A DNA stretch of 64,000 nucleotides from Armatimonadota bacterium (GTDB lineage: Bacteria; Armatimonadota; HRBIN16). Location: positions 1,340,839 to 1,404,838 of the forward strand of contig BPGT01000001.1 in NCBI GenBank assembly GCA_026003175.1. Direction: 5' to 3'. Under the pieces are notes generated by a model that saw only the letters and a program-made list of their open reading frames with translations, had not been told where the DNA came from and searched no databases. The position numbers and the translations under genes were made by a program. Shown piece by piece: positions 24,341 to 35,681 of this stretch; the first letter of the stretch is position 1, and each line of letters opens with the position of its first letter.

Positions 24341-26383
24341 CTACGCCCTGAGCCGTGCCCCAATCTCCTCCAGCGCGCGAACGATGTGCGCCACTACCGC
24401 GTCCACCTCCTCATCGGTGAGGGTGCGTTCGGGGCTGCGGAAGGTGAGCGAAAGCGCCAGACTGCGCGTGCCTTCGGGGATGCGCTCGCCGCGATACACG
24501 TCGAACAGTTTCACGCTCTCCAGCAGGGTGCCTCCCGCCTGCTTCACCGTCCGTTCCACCGTCTGGTAGGGCACATCTTCGGGCGTGATGATGGACAGAT
24601 CGCGCAACACCGCCGGGTACTTCGGCAGGGGCACATAGCGCACGCGCCGCGTTGCCAGCGACCACAGAGTGTGCACATCGAACTCGCCAGCCAGCACCGT
24701 GCGCCGCGTGATGTCCAGCTGCTCTAACACGTCGGGATGCAGCTCACCGAAAATGCCCGCCTCCCGCCCGCCAGCCAGCACGCGCGCGCTGCGTCCGGGG
24801 TGGAAGCGAGGGTCAGTAAGGAGTTGGTATTCTGCCTCTGCCACACCCACCGCCTCCAGCAGGGTCTGCACCACGCCCTTTGCGCTGAAGAAATCGGCGG
24901 CGGGGTAGCGGGCATCCCAGCCGGGAGGGAACACGGAGCCGGTGAGGGCGAAGCCCGCTTTCAGCGTCTCCTCATACTCCCCGTTGGGCAACTGGGCAAA
25001 CACCGCGCCCACTTCGAACAGGAATATCTCTGTCTGCCGCCGTGCCAGGTTGTGTACCACCACATCCACCAGCGAGGGGATGAGCGAGTTGCGCAGGGTG
25101 CTGAGTTCCTCGCTGGCAGCGTTGCGCACGCGCACTGGGGTGCGATGAGGGTCGTCTAAGGGACCGGGCGCGCGGAGGGTGTGCGTGTGCACCTCGATCA
25201 GCCCTGCCCGCACGAACGCCTCCTGCAGGGGACGAATCAGCCGGGTGTTGGGGCTGTCGCCGCCGCGATGGGTGTGTCCGAAGGGAAGACGTTCCGGGAT
25301 GTTCTCGTATCCGTAAACGCGCCCCACCTCTTCCGCCAGGTCCTCCTCGATGTTCAGGTCGGGGCGGAAGGTGGGCACGGTGACGTGAATCACCCCATCA
25401 TGCAGCTCCGCCTTCAGCTGCAGGCGACGCAGACAGTCCACCATCGTCGGTACGTCCAGATTCAGCCCCAGCAGCAGGTTACACCGCTCCGGGCGTAGAG
25501 TCACGATGCGCTCACTGGCAGGGCGCGGATACACATCCACTACACCCGAAAGGGGTTCGCCCGCGCCAATTTGCGACAGCAATTCGCACGCCCTGTCCAG
25601 CGCGGCGACGACGCCACTCGGGTCCACCACGCGCTCGAAGCGGTAGGAGGCTTCGGTGGACAGTTGCAGCCGTTGCGAGGTGCGCCGGATGGAGGTCGGG
25701 TTGAAGTGCGCCGATTCGAGCAGTACGTTACGTGTGCCGGGGGTCACTTCGGTTTCGCTACCGCCCATCACCCCTGCCACCGCTACCGGATGGGTCGCAT
25801 CACAAATCATCAGCATGTCCGGTTGCAGGTCGCGCTCGATGCCGTCCAGCGTGGTGATCTTTTCGCCCGGCTTTGCCCGCCGTACCACGATGTGCCCATT
25901 GGGCAGCAGGTCCAGGTCGAAGGCGTGCAGGGGTTGCCCCATCTCCAGCATCACGTAGTTGGTCACATCCACCACGTTATTGATAGGACGCATCCCCGCG
26001 GCAAGCAGGCGTCGCTGCATCCAGTCGGGCGAGGGGGCAATGCGGACGTTGCGCACCACCCGCGCGGCATAGCGTGGGCACAGGTCTTCGTCCAAAATCT
26101 CCACTTTAGCCACCTGCGCCGCTTCACCGGGTTCTGCGGTGCGGGCAGCGGGCATCGGGTGACGCAGGGGCAGGTTGTAGATGGCTGCGACCTCTCGCGC
26201 CACGCCCACCATCGACAGGCAGTCGCCGCGGTTGGGCGTGACTTTGACGTTGAGTACCGGCTCGCCTTCCTCATGCTCGACGGCTTCCACTTCCAGCCCC
26301 GCCATCGTCAGGCGATGCGCCAGCGCCTCCGGCGATGCCGTCACGTCCACATATTCTCTTAACCACTCTATCGGCACACGCAT
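24341..26383 (-). CDS. pheT: Phenylalanine--tRNA ligase beta subunit, short form
   Basis: A 680-residue beta chain of the heterotetrameric PheRS. It has the N-terminal MRVPIEWLREYVD start, then passes directly from VLNVKVTPNRGDCLS to the B3/B4 editing region (RYAARVVRNVRIAPSPDWMQ), the B5 domain and a C-terminal FDX-ACB anticodon-binding domain (LPKYPAVLRDLSIITPEDVP to the end). The about 110-residue OB-fold tRNA-binding insertion near residue 40 of full-length (about 800 residue) bacterial PheT is absent. It is the last gene of the infC operon, 44 bases after pheS. Confidence 0.96.
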   Translation of the reverse strand: MRVPIEWLREYVDVTASPEALAHRLTMAGLEVEAVEHEEGEPVLNVKVTPNRGDCLSMVGVAREVAAIYNLPLRHPMPAARTAEPGEAAQVAKVEILDEDLCPRYAARVVRNVRIAPSPDWMQRRLLAAGMRPINNVVDVTNYVMLEMGQPLHAFDLDLLPNGHIVVRRAKPGEKITTLDGIERDLQPDMLMICDATHPVAVAGVMGGSETEVTPGTRNVLLESAHFNPTSIRRTSQRLQLSTEASYRFERVVDPSGVVAALDRACELLSQIGAGEPLSGVVDVYPRPASERIVTLRPERCNLLLGLNLDVPTMVDCLRRLQLKAELHDGVIHVTVPTFRPDLNIEEDLAEEVGRVYGYENIPERLPFGHTHRGGDSPNTRLIRPLQEAFVRAGLIEVHTHTLRAPGPLDDPHRTPVRVRNAASEELSTLRNSLIPSLVDVVVHNLARRQTEIFLFEVGAVFAQLPNGEYEETLKAGFALTGSVFPPGWDARYPAADFFSAKGVVQTLLEAVGVAEAEYQLLTDPRFHPGRSARVLAGGREAGIFGELHPDVLEQLDITRRTVLAGEFDVHTLWSLATRRVRYVPLPKYPAVLRDLSIITPEDVPYQTVERTVKQAGGTLLESVKLFDVYRGERIPEGTRSLALSLTFRSPERTLTDEEVDAVVAHIVRALEEIGARLRA

Positions 26384-26427
26384 GGCTCGAATGCTCTCTC
26401 ACTCATGACGGTTTCAGGATAACAAGC

Positions 26428-27417
26428 TTACGCGCCGTACTTTTGCAGGAAGCGCAAATCGTTTTCCAGGAACAGCCTCAGGTCGTCGATTTGATATTGA
26501 ATCATCGGGATACGCTCGATGCCCAATCCGAAAGCGAAGCCTGTCCATTCCTCAGGATCAATACCGTGCGCACGCAGGATGTTGGGATGGATCAACCCTG
26601 CGCCGCCCAGCTCCAGCCATCCGCCCTGCCAGTAGATGGCGTAGTCCACGCCCGGCTCCACAAAGGGGAAGAAGTCGGGACGAAAGCGCACCTGCACATC
26701 CTCGCCGAACATCTGCCGCGCGAACGCCGCCAGCACACCCTTCAAATCCGCCATGCTGATGCCCCTGTCCACCATGAAGGCGTCTACCTGATGGAAGGTA
26801 TGGTGGTGGGTGGCGTCTACCGTTTCGTTGCGGAAGCACCGCCCGATGACCGCGATGCGGAACGGTGGCTTACGCTTCTCCATAATGCGTCCCTGCACGC
26901 TGGTGGTCTGCGTGCGCAGCAGGCGTGTGTCGGAGATGTAGAAGGACATCTGCTCATCCATTGCAGGGTGGTCATCGGGATAGTTGAGCGCGGCGAAGTT
27001 GTAGCGGTAGTCGTCCAGTTCGGGACTATCGACGAATTCGAAGCCTAGCCCGATAAGTGCGGCGCGCACGCGCTCCATCGTTTGCGTGAGCGGATGCTTC
27101 AACCCCACGCGCAACGGGCGAGGGGGGAGGGTGATGTCTACACGCTCCGCACGCAGGCGTTGCTCGCGCTCCTTTCGCTGCAGCTCCGCGCGACGCTGGT
27201 CTATCTGCGTCTGCAGCTGCGCCTTGACCGAATTGAGCAGCTGCCCAAAGCGCGGACGCTCCTCTGGAGACAGGGTAGGCAGGGCGCGTAGCAGTTCGGT
27301 CACCTGTCCTTTGCGCCCCAGGTAGCGGATTTCCACTGTTTCCAGCTCCGCCGTATTGCTGGCGGAGAGGATAGCTTGTGTTGCTTCCTCCAGAAGCGTG
27401 CGGATGCGCTCTTCCAA
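26428..27417 (-). CDS. pheS: Phenylalanine--tRNA ligase alpha subunit
   Basis: A 329-residue catalytic alpha chain of PheRS, which charges tRNA-Phe. An N-terminal coiled coil (about 1-90) is followed by the class II core with HPLTQTMERVRAALIGLGFE (motif 1), FRNETVDATHHHTFHQVDAF (motif 2) and GFAFGLGIERIPMIQYQIDDLR (motif 3). It begins two bases after the rplT stop and is followed by pheT. Confidence 0.97.
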   Translation of the reverse strand: MEERIRTLLEEATQAILSASNTAELETVEIRYLGRKGQVTELLRALPTLSPEERPRFGQLLNSVKAQLQTQIDQRRAELQRKEREQRLRAERVDITLPPRPLRVGLKHPLTQTMERVRAALIGLGFEFVDSPELDDYRYNFAALNYPDDHPAMDEQMSFYISDTRLLRTQTTSVQGRIMEKRKPPFRIAVIGRCFRNETVDATHHHTFHQVDAFMVDRGISMADLKGVLAAFARQMFGEDVQVRFRPDFFPFVEPGVDYAIYWQGGWLELGGAGLIHPNILRAHGIDPEEWTGFAFGLGIERIPMIQYQIDDLRLFLENDLRFLQKYGA

Positions 27418-27419
27418 GG

Positions 27420-27791
27420 CTACCCCACCGTGGCTAATGTAGCATGTTGTCGAGCTATGGATACCAGTTCTCGGAAGGCGTCCGGCTGGTTCACCGCCAT
27501 ATCCGCCATCACCTTGCGGTCCAGCGCAATGCCTGCCTTCGTCAACCCTTCGATAAAGCGGTTATAAGGCAAGCCCTCGGCACGGCAGGCGGCGGAGATG
27601 CGCGTAATCCACAGCCTGCGGAACTGCCGTTTGCGCGCGCGCCGATCGCGGTAGGCGTATTGCAGGCTCTTCATCACCTGTTCGTTGGCGCGGCGGAACA
27701 CGTTCTTCTTGCGTCCCCAGTAGCCTTCTGCCCGCTCGATAATCTTCTTGTGTCGCTTATGGGTTATCGTGCCACGTTTGACACGAGGCAT
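27420..27791 (-). CDS. rplT: Ribosomal protein L20
   Basis: A 123-residue L20, with [20 protein letters not shown] at the N-terminus and the conserved central helices ([20 protein letters not shown]) and [10 protein letters not shown]. It binds 23S rRNA early in 50S assembly and in many bacteria represses this operon. It lies 19 bases after rpmI and two bases before pheS. Confidence 0.98.
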   Translation of the reverse strand: MPRVKRGTITHKRHKKIIERAEGYWGRKKNVFRRANEQVMKSLQYAYRDRRARKRQFRRLWITRISAACRAEGLPYNRFIEGLTKAGIALDRKVMADMAVNQPDAFRELVSIARQHATLATVG

Positions 27792-27810
27792 GGTTCGTTA
27801 CCCCCTTCGG

Positions 27811-28011
27811 TTAAATTCCCAGCAAGCGCTTCATGCGCCAGCGGTTGCCTTTGTCGACCTCTTTTTCAATCTCCAGTCGACGTTTGCGAGAGCCACTCTT
27901 GTGCAAGAACATGTGACTGTTCGCCGCGTTACGGCATATCAGTCGTCCTTTACCACTGATGGCAAAGCGTTTCGCTGCCGTTTTGTGTGTTTTCATCTTC
28001 TGTTTGGGCAT
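27811..28011 (-). CDS. rpmI: Ribosomal protein L35
   Basis: A 66-residue L35 starting MPKQKMKTHKTAAKRF at 28011; a longer frame to 28059 extends into untranslated sequence and is rejected. The C-terminal RWRMKRLLGI is family-typical. Gene order infC-rpmI-rplT is the standard one. Confidence 0.97.
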   Translation of the reverse strand: MPKQKMKTHKTAAKRFAISGKGRLICRNAANSHMFLHKSGSRKRRLEIEKEVDKGNRWRMKRLLGI

Positions 28012-28096
28012 ATTTACTCGTCTCCTTACCAGAGTGCTGCGTGAAAAATGGGGGAACACTCCCCCATTCGCATTTTTACAGCAATCGGTCTGCTCG

Positions 28097-28615
28097 CTAC
28101 TTGCCTTTCGGTTTCGGAGCCAGCACCATCGTCATGGTACGCCCTTCCATGGTGGGAGGTTTTTCCACCACACCCACCTCTGCGCAGCCGTTGGAGAAGA
28201 ACTCCATCACCCTTTGCCCCATTTCAGGGCGGGTGATTTCCCGGCTGCGGAAGAGCACCGTGATTTTCACCTTGTCGCCCTCTTTTAAGAACCTGATGCA
28301 ATTATTCAGCTTGAAGTCCAGGTCGTGATCGTCCGTTCCGGGGCGTACCCGGATGGCTTTCACTTCCGTGACATGCTGCTTTTTCTGGGCTTCCTTCTCC
28401 CGTTTCGCCTGCTGGTACTTGAACTTCCCGTAGTCCATGATGCGACACACGGGAGGGTTAGCCTGAGGGGCGACCTCGATCAGGTCAAGTCCGCGTTCCT
28501 GCGCGATTTGCAGTGCCTCGCGGGTGGGCAGAATGCCCAGTTGCACGCCGTTCTCGTCCACGACGCGCACCTCGCGTGCTCGGATGCGCTCGTTGATCCG
28601 CAGATCCGTTCTGAT
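28097..28615 (-). CDS. infC: Translation initiation factor IF-3 with probable AUC start
   Basis: A 172-residue IF-3, which blocks premature 50S joining and checks initiator tRNA. The first conserved residues (LRINERIRAREVRVVDENG) lie upstream of the first ATG or GTG possibility at 28570, so a start there would remove the N-terminal domain beginning. An in-frame ATC at 28615-28613 lies seven bases after GAGGTG and gives xRTDLRINERIRARE; the frame is closed by TGA nine bases further up. A rare AUU/AUC start is the known basis of infC autoregulation in E. coli and relatives. First gene of infC-rpmI-rplT-pheS-pheT. Confidence 0.9.
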   Translation of the reverse strand: MRTDLRINERIRAREVRVVDENGVQLGILPTREALQIAQERGLDLIEVAPQANPPVCRIMDYGKFKYQQAKREKEAQKKQHVTEVKAIRVRPGTDDHDLDFKLNNCIRFLKEGDKVKITVLFRSREITRPEMGQRVMEFFSNGCAEVGVVEKPPTMEGRTMTMVLAPKPKGK

Positions 28616-28659
28616 GTTTGCTCACCTCAGACCAAGTTTTGCGCAAACCAACGCGATTT

Positions 28660-28689
28660 ATTCTATCCGAGAACAGGGTCAATTGTCAA
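28660..28689 (-). promoter_or_regulatory. Sigma-70-type promoter of the infC operon
   Basis: TTGACA (28689-28684), an 18-base spacer and TAGAAT (28665-28660) on the minus strand. The predicted leader is only about 35-40 bases, too short for the long L20-leader RNA found in some Firmicutes. Confidence 0.65.
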
Positions 28690-28741
28690 TAGTGTGAGCG
28701 CCCTGATTAGGAGGTATCTCCTGACGACTCGCAGCGTACGG

Positions 28742-28747
28742 TATAAT
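28742..28747 (+). promoter_or_regulatory. -10 box of the NFACT gene
   Basis: TATAAT ends 13 bases before the ATG at 28761, so the transcript would have a leader of only about 5-8 bases and no Shine-Dalgarno. The -35 is weak (CTGACG at 28721-28726, 15-base spacing). Near-leaderless translation of the NFACT gene is suggested. Confidence 0.45.
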
Positions 28748-28760
28748 ACACACGACGACG

Positions 28761-30497
28761 ATGCCCAGTATCCCTTATGATAGCCTCACGTTGGCAGCAG
28801 TGGTACACACCCTGCGCTCCCTGCAGGGCGGGCGTATCCAACACATCGCACAGCCTGCCGAACACGACATCCTGTTAACTGTGTACGTGCGCGGTGTGGG
28901 CGAGGTGTACTGGCTCGTCAGCTGCTCGCCGCAGTGGGCGCGTACCTATCTGCTCTCGCATCGCCTGCCCAACCCGCCTCAACCTCCGCCCTTCTGCATG
29001 GCGTTGCGCAAATACCTGCAGGGCGGCACCGTCCTGACCATCGCCCAGCGACGATTCGATCGCATACTGGATGTGGAAGTCAAAGGGCATGAAGGGCATA
29101 CCTACCTGCTCAGCACGGAGCTGATGGGCAGGCACAGCAACATCATCCTTATCGCCTCCGATGAGCGTATCCTGCACGCCGCCAAGATGGTCTCTTCGCG
29201 CATCAGCCGCGTGCGTGAGGTACTGCCGGGTAAGCCGTACACGCCACCGCCTGCTGAAGAGCGTCCCGACCCGCGTACGGTGAACGAGGGGCAGTTTCTG
29301 GGGTGGTTCCAGCAAGACAACCCTCAAAACCTTACCGAATGGCTGCGCACGCGCTTCGAGGGTATCAGTGGTTTTCTGGCAGGTGAGATAGTAGCACGAG
29401 CACAAAGGCTGGCTGGACGAGAAGGTCCGCAAACCCTTTGGAGCGCGTTTCGCTCGGTGTTCGAAGCAGCGCAAGAAGGCGGCTGGGAACCGGTGCTGGT
29501 GCGTGACGAGGCACATCAACCCATCGGCGCATACCCGATTCCACTGGCATCTTTCCCCGAGGAGCAACAATATCCGCGTAGCAACATCCATGTCGCGTTA
29601 GAAAACTACTACGCGGTCGCTATCCCCCGTGCGGAGATGGAACAGCAAAAGCGCAGCTTGCAAGGCATCCTGCAGCGAGTGCTTCAGGCACGGCGCAACG
29701 CCTTGCAGCAGCTGGAGCAAGGGGTGCAGGAGCGGGCTAAAGCGGAGCAATACCGCCGATGGGGCGAGACCCTGCTGGCTTTTCTGTCACAGGTGCCAAA
29801 GGGGGCGCAACAGGTCGCACTGCCTGACCTGTACAGCGCGGAGGGAGCCACCATGACCATCCCTTTAGACCCCACGCTGACCCCCCAGCAGAACGCGGAA
29901 CGGTACTTTGCACGCGCCCGCCACGTAGAGCAAAACGCTCAGAGGCTGGAAGCGATGCGCCACCGCCTGCAAACCGAGGAGATGCAGGTGCAGGATGCGC
30001 TACAGCGACTGGAATCGGTGCGCGAACTGTCGGAGTTGGCGGCTCTACGCAAGGAGATAGCTGAACGCGGTTGGTTGAATCCCACTGCAGGCGTCTCCGG
30101 TGAGGCAACACCAAGACCTCAGGAAGAGTTTGAGGGCAAACGCATTCGCATCCACCTCGCGCCGGGGGGATGGCAGGTGCTGGTGGGCGAAAACGCTGAA
30201 GCGAACGATTATCTGGTGACGCGCGTGGCACAACCGAACGACTGGTGGTTGCACGTTCGGGCGGGCACGGGTGCGCATGTGGTGATACGCACAAACAATA
30301 ATCCCCAGGCGGTTCCCCGGCAGGTGATAGAGTTCGCAGCCCGGCTTGCCGCCGCCAACAGCCCACAACGCCACTCTTCCATCGTGCCGGTGGACTACAC
30401 CCTGCGCAAGTATGTACGCCGTCCGCGTGGCGCACAGCCGGGCTTCGTCACCTACACCCACGAGAAAACACTGCATGTGTCGCCGCAGGACGGGTAG
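28761..30497 (+). CDS. rqcH: NFACT family ribosome quality-control protein (RqcH-like)
   Basis: A 578-residue member of the NEMF/Tae2/RqcH family, which binds stalled 50S-peptidyl-tRNA complexes and directs C-terminal Ala tailing. The NFACT-N domain (about 1-190; MPSIPYDSLTLAAVVHTLRS, ELMGRHSNIILIA) is followed by HhH-like and coiled-coil segments (about 290-440, many Gln/Arg/Glu) and a C-terminal NFACT-R RNA-binding domain (about 460-565; YLVTRVAQPNDWWLHVRAGT, then GAHVVIRTN). Length matches the family. It is divergent from the infC operon. Confidence 0.9.
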   Translation: MPSIPYDSLTLAAVVHTLRSLQGGRIQHIAQPAEHDILLTVYVRGVGEVYWLVSCSPQWARTYLLSHRLPNPPQPPPFCMALRKYLQGGTVLTIAQRRFDRILDVEVKGHEGHTYLLSTELMGRHSNIILIASDERILHAAKMVSSRISRVREVLPGKPYTPPPAEERPDPRTVNEGQFLGWFQQDNPQNLTEWLRTRFEGISGFLAGEIVARAQRLAGREGPQTLWSAFRSVFEAAQEGGWEPVLVRDEAHQPIGAYPIPLASFPEEQQYPRSNIHVALENYYAVAIPRAEMEQQKRSLQGILQRVLQARRNALQQLEQGVQERAKAEQYRRWGETLLAFLSQVPKGAQQVALPDLYSAEGATMTIPLDPTLTPQQNAERYFARARHVEQNAQRLEAMRHRLQTEEMQVQDALQRLESVRELSELAALRKEIAERGWLNPTAGVSGEATPRPQEEFEGKRIRIHLAPGGWQVLVGENAEANDYLVTRVAQPNDWWLHVRAGTGAHVVIRTNNNPQAVPRQVIEFAARLAAANSPQRHSSIVPVDYTLRKYVRRPRGAQPGFVTYTHEKTLHVSPQDG

Positions 30498-30579
30498 CCT
30501 TTTCTTCTGTTTATGTAGGAGAAAAAGATTTCACTCGGTGAAGAAACATTTCGGAAGATATGGTCAGGAGGAGACTCTT

Positions 30580-30675
30580 ATGGGCAAGAAATATGCAAAT
30601 CCTCCGGTTGAGGAGGCGGGTTGGCTGCAACTGACAACGGATTTTCAACCGCCGGCGACGGAAAATGCCCTTTGA
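30580..30675 (+). pseudogene. Probable remnant of a TIGR04255-like gene
   Basis: A 31-residue frame beginning MGKKYANPPVEEAGWLQL after GGTCAGGAGGAGAC. The KYANPPVxEA start resembles the N-terminus of TIGR04255-family proteins, which are normally about 250 residues. Here the frame ends after 31 residues and overlaps the HEPN start (30665) by 11 bases in another frame, as coupled genes do. The middle of the gene may have been deleted. The assignment is tentative. Confidence 0.35.
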
Positions 30676-31030
30676 TTGGCGAGACTTCTTGAATCTGGCA
30701 AAGGAGCTCAGCAACTACCCGCAAACAAACTCACTGCAAGAGGCTGCGGTACGATCTGCAGTCAGCCGCGCATAATACGCCGCCTTCTGCTGGGCACGCG
30801 AGTACGCAACGAAGGAGCTGAATTTTCAGCCAAGTGGTAGGGCGGAAGACCACAGCGCTCTGAGAAACCGTTTGCAGCAATCCAAACAAATGAAAACTGC
30901 TTCCATGCTCAACAATTTGCGTCAATGGCGCAATCTCTGCGACTATGGTGCCAATGTTTCCAACCTCTCTTCCCTCGCGCAAAACGCTCTTAACTATGCC
31001 GAAAAGGTGATAAAAGCCTGCAAGGGATAG
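30665..31030 (+). pseudogene. HEPN-domain protein gene inactivated by one in-frame stop
   Basis: The frame MPFDWRDFLNLAKELSN... AAVRSAVSRA is interrupted by TAA at 30773-30775 and resumes in the same frame as YAAFCWAREYATKELNFQ ... LNNLRQWRNLCDYGANVSNL, ending at TAG (31028-31030). HEPN proteins of this type have SRAYYAAF at that point, so a single TAC/TAT to TAA change explains the break. The intact protein would be 121 residues, with the R-N-x-x-D-Y motif of HEPN folds. Many HEPN proteins are RNases or toxin partners. The stop makes it non-functional unless suppressed. Confidence 0.75.
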
Positions 31031-31123
31031 TTCTCCTATTTGCCCGTGACTTCCGGTCGCCGGGTGGTCTACAACAACATTGAGCCTTGACAGAGTACTA
31101 CTCTATCCCTACTCCAGCTCATA

Positions 31124-31153
31124 TTGACTCATGCCCTATGTTGGGGCTACAAT
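31124..31153 (+). promoter_or_regulatory. Sigma-70-type promoter of purH
   Basis: TTGACT (31124-31129), an 18-base spacer and TACAAT (31148-31153). It lies inside the longest open frame, which shows that purH must start downstream, at 31187. Confidence 0.6.
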
Positions 31154-31186
31154 GAAGAGCAACACTTTCGCGGGAGGACCTTCGCC

Positions 31187-32818
<1,632 letters not shown>

Positions 32819-32819
32819 G

Positions 32820-33641
32820 ATGGAACCACTGAGCCTGCTGACCGTTTTTGCAGCTTCGGTGTTGGCGGGGGTACTGGGCGCGCTGTTGGGGCTGGGCGGA
32901 GGCATTATTCTGGTGCCCGCGCTGGTGCTATTGCTACACGTGCCAGAAAAAGCGGCAGTGGCTACCAGCTTGCTGGGCGTTATCGCCACATCGGTCACCG
33001 CCAGCACCTCGCACCTGCGCCACCGTTACACCAACATCCCGCTGGCGATGTGGCTGGAAAGCGCCACGATACTGGGAGCGCTGGTGGGCAGTATGCTCTT
33101 CCGGCTCCTAAGCGCGCGGTGGCTTGCCCTGCTGTTCGGGTTGCTGCAGGGGTATGTGGCGTGGACATTGAGCAGGCGACCGCCCGAACCGGGTGCACAA
33201 GAAGTGGCTGTAGAAGATGCCAACGGCGCAAGCGCATGTTATGTAGACCATGCCACGGGTAAAACAGTTTGCTACACGCCCACGCGTATGGCGGTTGGAT
33301 GGGGGTTCAGCTTGCTAGCGGGCATCATTTCTGCTCTGCTGGGGGTTGGCGGAGGGTTGATTAAAGTGCCAGTGATGAACCTGCTGATGAACGTACCGCT
33401 TAAAGCGGCAGCAGCCACCAGCTCGTTCATGATCGGTATCACCGGTAGCGTGAGCGCAGCCATTTATCTGCTGCACGGCTACGTAGACCCCACGCTGGCA
33501 GCTCCTTCCGTGCTGGGGGTGATGGCAGGAGCGCATCTGGGCGCAGTGTTATCTAGAAGGATGCGCTCGCGCGTGTTGCGCAACGTACTGATTGTATTAT
33601 TGGTAGTTAGCGCTGTGCGTATGGTGTGGCGCGCACTATAG
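32820..33641 (+). CDS. TSUP-family (TauE/SafE) anion permease
   Basis: A 273-residue membrane protein starting at the ATG at 32820, two bases after the purH stop. It has about eight hydrophobic segments arranged as two halves, each with the TSUP glycine motif (GALLGLGGGIILVPALV near residues 18-35 and ALLGVGGGLIKVPVM near 170-185). Between the halves is a short cytoplasmic loop with ASACYVDHATGKTVCYTPTR. TSUP proteins export or import sulfite, sulfoacetate or similar anions. A cotranscribed purH and a downstream sulfur-assimilation gene hint at a sulfur role, but the substrate is not determinable. Confidence 0.85.
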   Translation: MEPLSLLTVFAASVLAGVLGALLGLGGGIILVPALVLLLHVPEKAAVATSLLGVIATSVTASTSHLRHRYTNIPLAMWLESATILGALVGSMLFRLLSARWLALLFGLLQGYVAWTLSRRPPEPGAQEVAVEDANGASACYVDHATGKTVCYTPTRMAVGWGFSLLAGIISALLGVGGGLIKVPVMNLLMNVPLKAAAATSSFMIGITGSVSAAIYLLHGYVDPTLAAPSVLGVMAGAHLGAVLSRRMRSRVLRNVLIVLLVVSAVRMVWRAL

Positions 33642-33645
33642 ACCG

Positions 33646-35017
<1,372 letters not shown>

Positions 35018-35080
35018 ACTTTCGCCATGCGGTCGCGTCTATGAATCGGGCAAACTCCAGAACACAAGGAGGAAGGTAAG

Positions 35081-35539
35081 ATGCGAACCGCATGGCAAAA
35101 CCGACTGGTGTGGGTGCTGGGTGTTGTAGTTGCTCTGGGGGCAGTGCTTGCGCTGTGGCAGAGCACGCAAGCGCAGTTAGAGGTTCCTCCCGCGCCGAAC
35201 GACATGGTGGCGATGCAACCGGGGCAACCGCTGCCCCCGCCGCCCGGCCCTGGTGTGCCGCCAGGGCAGCCCCCTGTAGGACAGCCGTTCCCGGGCTTTG
35301 GCGAGCGACTTGCACTGGGACAGGTCGCGATTGCGGCAAACAGCGAATACGTGTACGTGGTGCGAGGCAATATGCTATATCAATTCTCGGCGAAGACTCT
35401 GGAGCTGGTAAAATCCGCCGAGTTGCCTCGCCCGCAGATTCGCCGCCCGGCGGCTGGTGCAGAGACACAGCCCCAAAATCCACAACGCCTGCGCCGTCGG
35501 CTACAGGATCAAGCACAGCCGCCAGCGGGGCAACCGTAG
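35081..35539 (+). CDS. Exported Pro-rich hypothetical protein
   Basis: A 152-residue protein with a signal peptide (LVWVLGVVVALGAVLALWQSTQAQ), a Pro/Gly-rich linker (about 45-80) and one beta-hairpin-like segment ALGQVAIAANSEYVYVVRGN, then LYQFSAKTLEL, that looks like a single propeller blade. The C-terminal part is Gln/Arg/Pro-rich. An AAGGAGGAAGGTAAG site precedes the ATG. Similar short proteins occur in Armatimonadota, but the function is unknown. Confidence 0.6.
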   Translation: MRTAWQNRLVWVLGVVVALGAVLALWQSTQAQLEVPPAPNDMVAMQPGQPLPPPPGPGVPPGQPPVGQPFPGFGERLALGQVAIAANSEYVYVVRGNMLYQFSAKTLELVKSAELPRPQIRRPAAGAETQPQNPQRLRRRLQDQAQPPAGQP

Positions 35540-35583
35540 TAGGCAAAGCGTTTGGAGGGATGCGCTCCGTCGTATCCCGGAGC

Positions 35584-35656
35584 ACGTCATTCTGAGCGTT
35601 AGCGAAGCATCTCAAGGTATCGCAAGACAAGATTCTTCGCTCCGCTCAGAATGACA
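35584..35656. repeat. Interspersed inverted repeat (GTCATTCTGAGCG type)
   Basis: GTCATTCTGAGCG (35586-35598) pairs perfectly with CGCTCAGAATGAC (35643-35655), with a 44-base interior containing TTCTTCGCTC. A diverged relative lies at 60734-60787 (GTCATGCTGAGC and GCTCAAGGTGAC). Elements of this type are scattered in many bacterial genomes as non-coding repeats. Confidence 0.6.
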
Positions 35657-35681
35657 CACAGAGTGACATATACCCGTATGA

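Noticed and set aside
28616-28659. L20-leader attenuator before infC
   Set aside because: The predicted leader is about 40 bases with no terminator-antiterminator structure.
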